A stretch of DNA of 64,000 bases from Blepharisma japonicum (GCA_949751835.1 CATKHK010000118.1:1-64000); one strand, 5' to 3'. Positions 24,886-37,797 are shown, counted from the stretch's first letter. A program made the numbers and translations. Notes: generated by a model from the sequence alone, not told the origin.

Positions 24886-27800
24886 TTATTTTTTAATTAA
24901 TTTCTTATACTCGAATAGCACCTCGATCAGGGAAGAAACACTCCACGCCTGGGCAGGGCATGCAAATTTATTCAGTCTTCCCATTTTGTTAGTCAATTCT
25001 GGCAAAGACATCCATGGAGAGTTTTCTATATATTTCCTATGGTCAGTTAAGGACTTCATTATGAATTCAGGCTTTTCAGCTTGGAATATCATAAGTGCCC
25101 GCAGATAATATCCAAATGGCCAAATCCATTCTGGCCCATTATGGAAGCTGAATCCATGTGCAATTGATTTGTCGTCAGAGTCATTGGACAAGTCGTAAAA
25201 CTCTCTGTATTCTTTGTCATTTTCACTTAAAGTTCTTATTCCTAATTGTCCATTCCCAATTCCAGGCACCAAATTTTCAGTAATTTTCTTTAGAGCCGAA
25301 ATTGCATGGCTTTTCTCAAACAATTTGCTTGCAAAGACCATTGCCAAACATTGGTTAGGTCTAAATTGATACTCACTAAGCTCTTTTACACTACCGACTG
25401 TGTCTTTATAAATGCCTCTAGTCTTTATATAATCTGCAGGAAGCCCGCTTTTTTCCTCAGGGATGTAGTACAATTTTTCAAAGGAATCCTCAATGCGGGA
25501 TGCCCATTTTTCATAAGACAAAAATGACCCATCAGAAAGCTTAACACCTTTGTATTGGAATTTGCCTTCATTGAAAAGCTTCCCGAAGAAATTGGTATTC
25601 GAATAGACTAAACCAGTTATCTCTATGGCAGCTCCATCTCTTGGAGTTGCAGGGACACCTAAATTTCCTGCTTTGGCTGAGCTTCCCATTTTGTCCATTC
25701 ATGTCCCACAGTTGAATTGGCTTCCTCCATAAACTAGTCCTGTTTTGATATCCAGCCATATTTTTATGTTGAAGCCTTCAGTTGACATATGAGGATCGAG
25801 CGCCATCCCAGCATTTCGCTCTCTAAACTCAATCCCAACTGCATGTGATTGGAAAATATTTTGAATAACCTCACTCAGCGGCAAAACATTTTCGTCTTCT
25901 GGGATAATTTCCCCATTTTCATTAAACCTCATTTTTATTGGCTCGTGCAAAATTGAGGCTCCATCTGGCACTTGTTTGATATAGTCTTGAACTGCTTGCA
26001 AAAAATATCAGGTTGAATCCCTTGAATTGTATCTACAATTGTTACCATTTCCTAGCAAGTTAGGGATCAGCCCTTTCTGTGACACTGAAGCAAAAGTTTT
26101 TATGAGAGTTTTTGCCTCTTCATATCTTCCAGTGCACAATAAGAGTCCTCTAAGCCCTATCATAGAGTCTCTTCCCCAAGATCTCATCAGCCCAATTGAA
26201 AAATGGGGCAGCCCAGCAGAAAGTGTATACTTGCTTATATGATTTACTGAGCTTGGAATATGTCCCCAAAACTGCGAAACGCTAGTCCCTAGATTATCAA
26301 CAAAACTGTCTTCTCCGCTAAAGAGCTCACTTTCTCTATACAAATCTCTTAATAAATAATATTTCAAGTTTCTGAATAAGAGGAATATTGACTTTGCAGT
26401 ATGTTTTGGGACAATTCCACGAGGCAAAGTTTTAATATTTCCAAAATGATCAGAAATAAACCTAACAAACTCAGGGGGCAGATCGTAATTTTTGAGCCTT
26501 GTAATGAAATAGTCAATCATCCAGTTTTCCTTGCGGAGATTGCAGAAAATCTCTTGATCTAGGTGGTTTCCTATTGTGTGGGGTAGGACTTCAGTAACAA
26601 ATCCGCCAAAGCCTGCATAATTAAAAGACTTTGTAGGAGAAAACTTATAGGTCTCCCTTTTTACCATAGAAGATTCAATTTCTTCACAATTAGAACGCCA
26701 GAGGATATGGTTTATTTGTTGGAGAGACAAGTCTCCGAATACTTTTTTGAAGTCTTCATAATTAGAAAGCTGAGAATACGACGCATTCAATGCACTTTCT
26801 ATATTAGGCAGAAGGCTAGTTTTTAATACAATTACTAAGGATTGAGGGATACCTGTGAGATTTACAACATCAATATTTTCTTTATTATCTCTAAAAACAT
26901 GGCAAAACCTGCTGACATTTGTTGAGATATCTAAGACACCTTTTAGACCATTGATAAACTGGCTATTTTCATCAAATCTGATAGGCTTCATGTGAAGGGT
27001 CCCTATGAATTCGATTTTTTCCACAATTCCAGGGAGTCTTATATTATTGACATTGACGTGATTACTGTTTTGTCTATAAGCAGTTCTCGCTAGCAACACA
27101 TAACTATTGACATTTTTAGGATTATGCCTAATAATCATAAAAACGTCTTCACAATATTGATGCACATAAATTTCATCATATCCCTGGACAGCCAAAAGTG
27201 CATGCAAATTATTGATATATTTTCTTGCAGTGTACAAATTCTCAAAAATCCCTGGTGTTACCTCTACACTTGAATCAATTTTCAGCACATTATTCGTTCT
27301 TGAGCCTCTTCCTGTTAGCCTTAATCTTTGATCAGCTAGCCATCTCCCATCAATCAGATATTTATAAGCCATTTCTTTCCTATCATAACTTTTTGGGAAT
27401 AACAACTTGACTGCCCATTTATTATCCCCAATATGATTGAGGTTTATTTTTTTATTCCAATTGTCCCATTCGCCCTTAATAGCAACTTCTTTGAAATTAT
27501 TTTCTGCTGCATATTCTACATAAACTTTAATAGGGTTTTCTGTATTTTCGAATAAAGAAATTTCCGATATGGACTGAGCTCCATGGACAGGAGCGGAGTA
27601 AAGGCGCTTTTCACTAACGACGGAGAGATTTCTAGGGATAAATTCATCGTAGCCGCGGGTAGAAGATACAGCACAATTGGTAAATGCTGTTAAAAATGCA
27701 TGAGGCAAGGAATCTTGTGGAGTCCTTTTTTTGGCTGGAGGATCATTGTCATGGGTGCAATCATAAAATAAGGCAGGGATCGGGGTGGATTCCCATCTCA

Positions 27801-29631
27801 GACTGCCATGTTCTTGAGTAAGCCCTAATACAGATTCATTATATAAATCAGATTTTTCAAGGCAGCCATAGCTTAAGATTTCTCCGTTTCCATATTGATA
27901 TATAGACTTTCCCATTGCAGCAGGATCTGGGCACTGTATAGCTTCCCTGATCAATAAATTCAGTCCTAGCTTTTTGACATATTTTGCATCAGTATTAATG
28001 TCTTCAGTAAATAATTCCGCAGTAACCAATAAATTTGGATTCACTTCTCTGGCTTTAGCTAATAAATATTCAGAGACATGAATAGGGGTGCTATGGGCAT
28101 TATCGAGTCTAAAGCCTTTAAAAAGCCTTGCCATAGTCGTGACATATTTTTCCATGAAATCTCACACTTCTGGACAGTCCTCTTTTTTATATCCATAACG
28201 AAGCTTTATACAGTCATTTCAGACGATGACATTTCTTCTCAAAAAATGCCATCCACTCTTGTCAGCAAAGTCTTTGTGAACTTTTTTATATGCATTTATA
28301 TAGCCGTTAAATACGCAGAAATCACCATTAGGGAGCTGTGCAAAATTTGGTTTTGTTAATGGATTATCCCATGTAATGGTCTGACCTATTTTAGGCCGGA
28401 TTTCATAGTCAAGGTTTCTCATAATGTCATCAATATGTCTGTCACATCTTTTCATGAGGTAGAGATTTGCCATTTCTATTCCTTTTTGGCCTTTTTGTAT
28501 GCTTTCTTCATGATTCCAGCCTAAAGTATTGCAGGCTTTCCATATCATTTCTGGGATGACTTCTGTAAGAAATCTACCTTCTCCTTGATGTTTCAAGCAA
28601 CATTTTTTTATAAACCATTCAATCCCTCTTTCTGACAACAATTTTGCCATTTTTTCATCATTAATTTTTTCATTATTCTGACATGTTAAAAATTCTTTTT
28701 TTGCCTTGTCTAGATTTATCATGAAAAATTCATGGATTTTGAATGGATTTACCACATCGGACCTCAAAATACCCAAGAGGACGTTTACATCACTTTGGCT
28801 ATCGATTCTATTTTTACTATAAAATTTTGATATTTGGCATTTAGAAAGGGCTTTGGAAAAGTTCTGTAAAGCTGTGTCTAGCTCAAAAGCAGATTTCAGA
28901 TGAGGAGCAGTGGTTAAATTTCAGGTCGCATTAGGGCAGCTTTCTAAAAATGGAGAGCCAGGCGATAAATGATTGAGCACAATATCTATAATGCAGCCTA
29001 CACCTTCATGGTCTAGCCTGCTCAGTAAGTTTTCTAGTGCTTTCAACTTATCTTCTTCATTATCATAGGCCTTAAAAATTTCACTGTTAAGCTTATTTGG
29101 GTCATTTAAGCTATAATGACTTCCAGAGATTCCAAATTCCTGCATCGGGGCAAAATGGAACATGTTATAGCCCAATTCTTTTTGATGAGTCAACACTTCA
29201 TATCATCTTTCAAAACTTCCACAACATCTCGGCAAAACGCTTTGCATGCAAATCCCATTGATTGGTAAAGATCTTCCCCCAATTTTAATGTCAGGATCTA
29301 CAACGATTCAGTTTTTTATCCCTCTTAAAATGCCGTTTTTTTCAATTGCATTCTCGACCCAAAAACTGTAGTTACCAGGGATATCGAAATTTACCTCACA
29401 AATTCAGTGTCCAAAGGAATTCACACACCCTTTGTATTGCCTTGTGGCTTGGGTTATTCCGTTTCATATGCTTACACAAAAATTGATATTTTCGGTCATA
29501 ATTGGAGATCCTGCTTCAATTTGAAAAGCAACTGTGGCATTAGGTGGTAATCGATATATAAAACTTGGAGATGTTGTTGGTGGAAGGCTTCCGTCCAAAC
29601 TGTTGAGTTTACAAATCAGTTTATTAACCAT
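24886..29631 (-). CDS. AGL: Glycogen debranching enzyme, full-length copy B
   Basis: 1581 aa, no intron; all segments share one frame when TGA is Trp. Order: N-terminal GDE domain; 4-alpha-glucanotransferase (nucleophile GFRLDNAHSTPIHV, acid/base VTAELFTEDI, then STRGYDEF and SVVSEKRLYS); an inserted AMPK-beta/CBM48-like module at about 695-790; central domain; C-terminal glucosidase with LIPNLLGNGNNCRYNSRDST, EGFNIKIWLDI and GGSQFNCGTWMDKMG. The Trp of CGTW is TGA. The enzyme removes branches from glycogen by moving maltotriosyl units and hydrolysing the remaining alpha-1,6 glucose. Length compares with about 1530 aa in animals, the surplus being the inserted module. The short AT-rich 5' side and 59 bp to the tandem paralogue suggest separate promoters in a very tight arrangement. 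Confidence 0.93.
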
Positions 29632-31666
29632 TTATTAACAATTTTTATCAGAAAGCAAAGAGACTTTTCCATTTTAATGGTGGAAATTTTGATTAATTTT
29701 TTGAATTAAATATGTGATCAGTATTTTGTTGCATTCAAATTTTCTGTTAAGCATGAAAAAGTTTTGTGATGCTTTAAAAATTGATTTAGCAATATATTCA
29801 TTAATTCTAATGTACTTATAAAATTGCTTTATAAAGAAGCTCATTTGAAGCAAGTTCTGTTATAAATAAATATATAAAGAAAATATTGCTTTCTCTTAGT
29901 TTATTAAACATTTAATTGCTTAAGCAATTATGAAGGCCCAAGAATCAATTAAGAGCTCAACTAACGACTTTTGCTCATTAATTTTTCATTTATTTAATCA
30001 TTTTCATTGATGATTTGACATTTATTGACAGAAATTCATGATGACGTCAAACAGAAAATGGAAGCAAACTCTCAAAATTTCTGATATACATGGATACCGA
30101 ATTTTGTAATTTAAGCTGCAAGGCTAATCGATTATAAAGCAGAATAAATTTAGTGCCTGTTTGAAATATTTAAGTATCCGTTAACAAAAACTGACTAATC
30201 AATTTGGTTAATTTTATTTTTTTTGGTATCAACTAATTTCCTTGATTAGGTCAAGCTTCTGGCCAGAATCTATATTAAAATTTGAAATATAATTATTTTT
30301 AACTCCTATTGAAGAATTGTCACAGAACTCAAATAAACTTAGCATTCTTAATTTTATACATCAGAATCATGCCATTTTATATACGCTCATCGTTATTTTC
30401 CCGGGTCCAATTTGAAAAGGTTTTGATTTTTAATTTTCAATTCTTATGATATCTTGATATCTGGACATCCAAAAAAGTCTAATGTATCTTTTAGTTTTTG
30501 ATTAAGAGCTTCTTTTCTCAGGGCTATTTGAATGATTGATTAATGTTCCATTTTTATAGTTAGATATAAAAATTGTCAGCTATAGAAAATTTCTTATATA
30601 TATAGCATACAGTCTCGATTATGGAATTGCTCAATTATTAGGCTTATTAAGTTAAGGCTTATGATTTAAAAAAAATTTATTATAATATATTTAGACATAT
30701 CCTAAATCTTCTTAATGAATATTGCGAACATTCATGAGAGAAAAAATAGCTTGAAGTATTGAGTTTTGTCAAAATTTCCATTTTTGAGCACAATAAAGCA
30801 AATTTGCATATAAGTATAGCCAGCCTTTAGCAAAGCAAATTAAAATCGGCCCTTGAATGGAATTATCATTCTATGCAAAAATTTATAATTATGAGAATTT
30901 ATTATCAAATTCATTTAAATATTGTGAATTTTTTTTAAGAAAATAACTTCAATTATATTGTAATATTGACAGAAATAAGATTCACTTGAACTCTATGTAC
31001 ACTTCTTTTAAATAATATGCTTTAGAAAATATAATTTGAAAGCTATTTTATAAGAAAGAAATTAATAGTTTCGTAAATTCTTAATTCATTTCTGGGCTAC
31101 TTAATATCTATCTCCATCACGCAACATGTGCATTAAAAACAATTTAAAAAGTAGATAATATCTCCAATATATTGTGATCTTTCATGAAAATAAAATACAT
31201 TCCATTTTTAACAAAATATCAGTTTCAATTGCGATATCTAAAAACAAATTATTACATTAATGATTGATGGGATTCCAAATAGCTAATTATAAAGAAAAGC
31301 ATTTAATACTTAATAATTCAAGTCTTGAGTGAGATATTTTATACAATTCTAAGTTTTGCGTTATTTAAGGAAGCTCAAAATTTAAGTAGTAGCCTAGGTC
31401 TTTATTTTATGATTTTATGATGTGAATACGTATTAATTTAGAATATAAATCAAAGTAGAAACCAATTTATATTAAAGTTTCTAATATAGTTTTTAAATTT
31501 TAAACCCAAAATGAAACGACGATTTTTTCTTAACCGTTTTATTGAAAAATGAGCTTGAAATTTACTTGAATTCTTAGTTTAACTAATTAAAACGCTGACT
31601 AATAAAAATTATACCATATTATTAAACATTTATTCATTATTTTATAGCTTTAATATAATTATAAAC
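29632..31666. other. Gene-free AT-rich gap
   Basis: About 2 kb upstream of the debranching enzyme. Stops occur densely in all frames; no repeat, RNA gene or ORF of note was seen. Confidence 0.5.
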
Positions 31667-32262
31667 ATGAATGGTCAAACAGCAGCTGTGGAGGATGCAA
31701 AGATTTCATTAAGAATGACAGACTATCAAATTATGAAGGTTCAAAAAGCTATACACCATCAGATATTCATCAAGGAAGAGAGGGTAAATATATTTATCAA
31801 AAAAATTATTGTATAAGCAGAGTCTTATTACCTGCGGCTTATCTAAATTTATACAGCGCTTTTGATACAAATGAAAGTTCAGTGCAGCTTCTTTATTCTT
31901 TTTATAAGCAAACAACCTTTGATGCTTTTATTGAAAAATTCATTAAGGAAGCTGATTTAAAAAGCGTTTTATTGCAAAATTTAGTCGCACATCCTCAATT
32001 CTCTCAGAAACAGCTGAATTTGATTATGAAGAGGTGAAAGATGAGTTAAAATCATTTGCGATTATTATAAGCACTTAGGCACAAATAATTAGATTGGTAA
32101 AGATAATGGGACTTTTATCAAAACAGTATAGATAACTCAATTCCTGTAGGAATTTGTCATGCTTGTGTTTCAAACATAAAAGAAATTCTAAAATTGAAGT
32201 AAGAAGACTGTTGGAAATACGAAAGAGGGTATCTAGATGCTCAATCCTATGATTGGATTTAA
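31667..32262 (+). pseudogene. Decayed gene, family unrecognised
   Basis: Protein-like stretches succeed each other on the plus strand in different frames: KYIYQKNYCISRVLLPAAYL, then TFDAFIEKFIKEADLKSVLL, then DNSIPVGICHACVSNIKEIL and DCWKYERGYLDAQSYDWI ending in TAA at 32260-32262. Frame changes and in-frame TAA/TAG lie between them, and no 15-16-nt intron bridges them. Composition clearly differs from the surrounding non-coding DNA. The HACVSNI stretch has a Cys pair, but no domain can be named. This is a gene relic rather than an active locus. Confidence 0.4.
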
Positions 32263-32430
32263 TTATTAAACTTTTCTAAAATTTTGATTTATTTAATCTT
32301 AATTTAATTTAATTAATTAAAAAGAATTAAGAGAAATATCATTTAGACTTGAGTTTTTGGAGGCTTATGCTTAAAAAGATTTGATATTTTTGTATAAATT
32401 ATTACTAAATATTAAATAAAATTAATTCAT

Positions 32431-35019
32431 ATGGACTTTTATGATGCTCTATGGGAGAGGGCTCTTAAATTCCGCTCTGACTCCTTAATACAGCCTCTTG
32501 ATGCCCCAGTTCGTCTCCCAAACTCTTACAATTACCAAGAATACACAATTACTCACAAATACATTAATTCAAAAGATGCATTTATAGCTCATGATTTAGA
32601 TTTTACAAATTACCATCTAAAAGTTATCGCTTGTGATTCCTATAGCCAAGCCCAAGAAATTCACCGAATAATCCAACCATTAACTCCTATCTGCGGCGAG
32701 CTTAAACTTGTAGAAATTAAAGATGTTTTTGAAGTCTATGATAATGATAATTGACTAGTCATACTAGTCAGTGAGCTTATTGAAGGAATTTCTCTTGAGC
32801 AAGTGTCAGGACTTTTACGATCCAGCTCAGAAATAGACAAGATTTCTAAAGATGTGTGTATTTTTGCATATATTTGGCTCCTAGATGTTATAGAATCTGC
32901 ACAGCAGAAGGGAATATTTTTTAACAGCATTTTCCCTGATAGCGTTTTATTGTGTAGAGGGCCAATTTCAGCGAATTCATTAATTTCTACAGAAAAGTAT
33001 TCGTATAACTTGAAAGTCTCTATGACTGGAAATTATGCACTTAATTGTGGAGTTTCTAGGTTAGACCATATTTATCCCTCTCCAAATTATCGAGATACCT
33101 TATTGTCTGATCTCTGAGGACTCGGTCTTTGCTTGTACACTCTTTGTGGCTCTGGAAGTCTTGAAGAATTACCAACGCTTAGGGATTGCTCTGATAAAGA
33201 AAGGCAAGAAGCTATAAAAATACGTTTTCAAGACCGAGCGATAGATTGTATATTAGCTGATGCTTTTAAAGACTCAAATTCTAAAGCACCTTTCAACCAT
33301 CCTTTTGTAAAGGTCTGAAGAGGATTGTGACTTAAGGACTGGAGCATGGTTGATTCCAGCACTATCCGAGAGTTGTTCGCCCTTAGGTCTGGGCTCTTTT
33401 TTGAAAATATTCAAGCTCAATTTTTAGCATTAAAAAAAGTTTTGATTCTAGGTTCAAGCCACAGTTCAGAAATTTATGAGCACTTATCAAGTTCGCATAT
33501 TTTAAGCGATTTTTTGCAACTGTGTATGAAATTTGATTGAAAAGGTTCAAGAAATTTAATTGATTCAGTATTTCTAATTATGCAGTATAAGCCTGCTACG
33601 CATGGGTTTCAAGAACAATTAGTTGATATTGGATTTTTAGGTATCATTCCTATTGCTATAAAGCGTAATATTACTCCAAATATTTTATACGATTTTGCTA
33701 TAAGATTTATTGATGATAATACCCTGACTCTTTTACAAATATTATGAGATGCTGATGTCCCAAAGCGAGCACTAGGGGGTGATAAAACAGATTCAGGGTT
33801 TTTAAAGTCCACTATAGCTTATTATGGTCCAAATTCTTTAGATATAATGAAGGAGGCCATGAAAAGCGAATTTTTAAATGAATATAGGGTTTTACAAGCT
33901 ATGCTTGAAGTTCCTTTTTATTTTAAACTTGAACGGCATAGAGATGTATTAGAACTTTTAGAGAAAATTATAGCTAAAGGGAAAAACCAAAGCGAATTTA
34001 TAGTAGACATACTAAAAAATACTGTCCTCATTCTAGCTGAAATTTTATCATTACCCAAAGTTCTCCAATATCATCATGCTTCAGGGCAGTGCACAAGCCA
34101 TTCTACCCAGCAGTTTATGTGCTATGTTGGGAAAAACCCTTTACTAATTTATTGTATTGACTGTAATATTTCTCTATGCACAGTCTGCTATTGTGCAGCC
34201 CATCTTGGTCACAATAAAAGGTTTCTTTTATATTTAAATCCTCATTTTCGCTGTAACTGCGAAGAAGAGCATAAAGTCATTTTGTGTGATATTTCTGAGT
34301 TTCGTCTGCCTGAAAAAAATACTAAAAGATATATGATTTCAAGAAATGGAGAAATTTCTTTAGAGGACCATAAAGGGATCTATAAAAGTGGTCGTGAAAA
34401 AGTGAAAATTACCACAGAAAAACCATTGGTAACTAATTGAGACAAAAATAGGGTCGGGACTGTGATTTATTATGAAGTAAAAATCCTCAGGGCTGGGAAA
34501 TATGAAGATATTACTATAGGAATCGATGGAACCGGAATTTCGTATAAAGGTATTAATGGGAAAATTTTCAAGGGAGATGAAGAAGTATCGCTTGGTCCTC
34601 GCTTTGGGTCTTGAGATATTGTAGGGATAGGAATGACCAATTACAATAAAGTTTACGTCACCTATAATGGCCTTGTTGTACATCCGCTTATTAACTGTGA
34701 TCCAGGGCCAGAACTTAGGCCAATAATATCTATGGGAGACGGCTGCGAAATTCAGTTAAAATTAAGAAGTTGAATGTTTCAACCTCCAGAATCCGCAAAC
34801 CAGCCTTTATTTTATAGTGAAATTCTCCAAGAGTCCAAACATCTTTTAGAAAACTTGTTTAATTTAATCAAAAAAGTTTGCAGAAAAAACAACAAAGATA
34901 GGAAATGCCAAGATTTAATAGAAAAATTTTTAGCATTATTGGAATCCGTTAATGAGGAAAAATTAATACAGAAAACTAGAAAAGAAATACAGAGAACGTA
35001 TGGAGGTATGTCTTCGTAA
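32431..35019 (+). CDS. Pseudokinase / UBR-box / SPRY protein
   Basis: 862 aa in one frame with about ten TGA-Trp codons. Residues about 20-300 look like a degenerate protein kinase. VILVSELIEGISLEQV resembles the hinge. The catalytic-loop position reads FFNSIFPDSVLL without HRD, no DFG is seen, and LLSDLWGLGLCLYTLCGSG resembles helix F. Residues 300-540 are helical and armadillo-like in feel. Residues 552-612 match a UBR box: CTSHSTQQF, IYCIDCNISLCTVCYC, HLGHNKR, HFRCNC, with the expected Cys/His ligands. Residues about 673-777 match a SPRY domain (GTVIYYEVKILRAGKYEDI, GIDGTGISYKG, WDIVGIGMTNYNKVYVTYNG). The C-terminus is helical. UBR boxes read N-degrons or bind zinc structurally, and SPRY domains bind peptides, so an adaptor in protein turnover is plausible. 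It starts 33 bp before the kinesin gene on the same strand. Confidence 0.7.
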
Positions 35020-35052
35020 ATAAGCATTATTTTCTTATATATTTAAATTTAA

Positions 35053-37236
35053 ATGAATAGAGGTAATAGAGAAGCTATTCAAGTGTGCATTAGGGTAAGA
35101 CCGCTATTAAAACCTTATGAAGATGAAGAAATTTGGTGCACTGACTCTAATAGTAACTCCATCTATACAATAGGTGCAAATCAAGGCGATTCTTCACCAT
35201 TCAGAGATAAAGATATAAAGCTAAGATATTCAGAAGGGCAAGGCCCACAATCTTTTACATATGACCACGTATATGGCCCAGAGTTCACTTCTCAGCAGAT
35301 TTATCAACAAATTTCCAAGCCAATTGTGCAGAGAGTATTAAATGGTTTTAATGGGACTGTTTTTATGTATGGACAAACAACTTCAGGCAAAACCTATACG
35401 ATGCTTGGAACACCAGACTTGCCTGGAATTTTGCCTTGTTCTATTAAAGATATTTTTCAAAGCATTGCGAAGGACGCTGATAGAGAATACTCAGTCTGGG
35501 TTTCCTATTTAGAAATTTACAACGAGCATATTAATGATCTGCTAGTTCCCGGGTCGAATAATCTGAAAATAAAAGATGACCCAAAGCAAGGTGTTTTAAT
35601 ACAGAATTTGAAGCACCAACAAGTATGAACATTTGATCAGGTTATTTTATTGATGAATTATGGAGAAGAGCATAGGTCTTATAGAGAAACAAGCATCCAT
35701 GAACACTCTAGCCGCTCCCACACAATTTTTAAGCTGTATATAGAAAGTATAGCAAGAGGGGATAGAGGTGATGGAAGAATTAGGTTTGGGTGCTTAAATT
35801 TGGTAGATTTGGCAGGTAGCGAAAGACTTAATGAGTTTGATATAAGAAATCAAAGTCAGCTAGGAGAGACTGGACATATAAATAAGTCGCTATTTACGCT
35901 TGCTCATGTGATAAATAAGCTTGCTGAAGGAAAAACTCAGCACATTCCGTATAGAGATAGCAAGTTGACGAGGATTTTAAGCTTTGCCTTGGGTGGAAAT
36001 TCATTGACTGCGATTGTCTGCACTGTATCTCCAGCTGCCATGAATTTCCAGCAAACTTTATCTACGCTTAGATTTGCAAGTAGGGCTAAAATTGTCCAAA
36101 ATGCTCCACATTTAAATGAAATTTTAAATGAAATTGCAACAGTAAACGAGTACAAAGCAGAAATAATTCGTCTTAAAGAAGAATTAAGCCAAATTAATGA
36201 AGAAAAGTTAAGCCTACAAATAGCGTATAATAAATTAGAAAGAGAGCTAGAAAACACCCGAAAAGAGGTAGAAAGCCATCGAGAAGTCCATAAAGATGCT
36301 ATAAACGAGCACGGAAAAGACAAGCAAAAAATTGAGAAATTGGAAAAAACATTAGAAATGCAGCTGAGAGAGCTAAATAGTCATAAGTCAGAATTCAGCG
36401 AAAAATACCAAAAATTGCTTGACAGATTTCAAGAGGAAAGAAAATATAGAGCAAGACTAGAAAATGAGCTAACCGAGCACAAGCAAGCGTTAGCAGAAAC
36501 TATTAACTCAGAGCAAGGAACACTAAGATATCTCAATAAATTAATCCTAGACGCAGGCGGAACACCTGTAGAAATTCCCAACCCAAGTTCTGCTTATCAA
36601 GTTAGCCAAGAAACAAATTTTTTAGAATCCTTGACTCTACAAATGGACCAAGATTTTATCCCAGAGCCTAAAATCCATGATGAATGGACAAATCAGTCCA
36701 ATAAAATCATTGAAAACTATAAGCAACAGCTAGCAAATTTGCAAAGTGAATATCACGAGAAAATCCAAAACCTTCATTATCACCTTTCCTCTGAAACCAA
36801 AAAGTCCCCAGTCAAATCAATTCCAGAATCCCCTGGCTCTCCTCAGTCTCCTTATAATAAAGATTTATTTTCTTCAATAAAAATAAATTTTGACCATATC
36901 ATTGAAGAATATTTAGCAAATCCTAGCAATAGTTCTGATCTTGCCGATGTTATTGTGAGCAAATTAAAAGATTATAGGGATTTGCTGGGAGATCAAATTG
37001 AAGGGAAATATGATGATGCGATAGTCAAACTGGAAGAGTATTTCAAGGAAAAAATTTCGACGTCAAATAGAGTAGAAATTTCGCAGTTAACTGATCATCA
37101 TAGCGAACTATTAAAGAAGCTAAGGGATCAGTATGAAAATATGATGGAAAAGCTTGAGCAGAACTATTTGCAAACCCTTCAGCTTTTTGAACAATATTTT
37201 TTGGAAAATGATGAATATCAAACTAAAATTTATTAA
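35053..37236 (+). CDS. Kinesin-7-like motor protein
   Basis: 727 aa; the single internal TGA (35626-35628) is Trp. The motor domain occupies residues 1-360: IQVCIRVRPL, P-loop GQTTSGKTYTM, switch I EHSSRSHTIF, switch II VDLAGSE, and HIPYRDSKLTRIL. The order IQVCIRVRPL to SLFTLAHVINKLAEGKTQHI follows CENP-E/kinesin-7 rather than conventional kinesin. The usual Asn two residues before SSRSH is His here (SIHEHSSRSH). A long coiled coil follows (360-560), then a linker with Ser-Pro motifs and a second coiled stretch. N-terminal motor placement predicts plus-end-directed movement on microtubules. The cargo is unknown. The gene converges on prefoldin 3 with 15 bp between stop codons. Confidence 0.88.
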
Positions 37237-37251
37237 TTGGATAATTCTTAT

Positions 37252-37797
37252 TTATTTAGCTTGGTGCTGGCGTAGATAAACAGAATAATTGTAAACTCGT
37301 GAAACGTTGACTTCACAGACTGTGATTTGTTCTTTTAAGAATTTCAGGTCTTCATTGGTCGAATCCAGTGCTGTTTGAGCTCCAGAGAGGTTTTTCTCTA
37401 AAAGTTCTTTTGCCTCTTCATGGGAGTACTCAAGCATCACATTAGCTCCCAACCATAAAGCCACTGTATTGCTTCTTGGAACTTCTGCTTTTGTCCATAA
37501 GGCATCTGAAAGCTGAAAGTCTAAAATAAGGTCTTTATCTGCAGATACGAGATAATTCACAGTCTCCAATGCATTTGTTATATCTGGCAACTTTGCTGTG
37601 AGCACTTGTTTGGACCTCAGCAATTGAGCTTCCATGAATTTGTATTTTGAATAGAGCTCATTCAACTGATTTAAGATACTTTCCACTCCGTATTGTGAGG
37701 AGAACTCTGGGACATTTTCCTATGTAAAAAGTACAATGAAGATAACACTCGGAATCTTTCTTGGGTTAGATGATGGCTGGGAGAGTGGAATCGACAT
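37252..37797 (-). CDS. VBP1: Prefoldin subunit 3
   Basis: 176 aa in two exons (37797-37735, 37719-37252). Typical alpha-class prefoldin: an N-terminal helix (NQLNELYSKYKFMEAQLLRS), a central beta hairpin with the family hallmark TVALWLGANVMLEY, and a C-terminal helix (LKEQITVCEVNVSRVYNYSV). Prefoldin hands unfolded actin and tubulin to the CCT chaperonin in the cytosol. The intron is needed to attach the conserved N-terminal segment ENVPEFSSQYGVESIL and a proper ATG. Length is normal for the family. Confidence 0.92.
37720..37734 (-). other. 15-nt intron (prefoldin 3 gene)
   Basis: GTACTTTTTACATAG, phase 0, after ATT of SVIFI; A at -6. Confidence 0.88.

Noticed and set aside
35937-36323. 128-codon minus-strand frame
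   Set aside because: Antisense shadow of the kinesin coding region.
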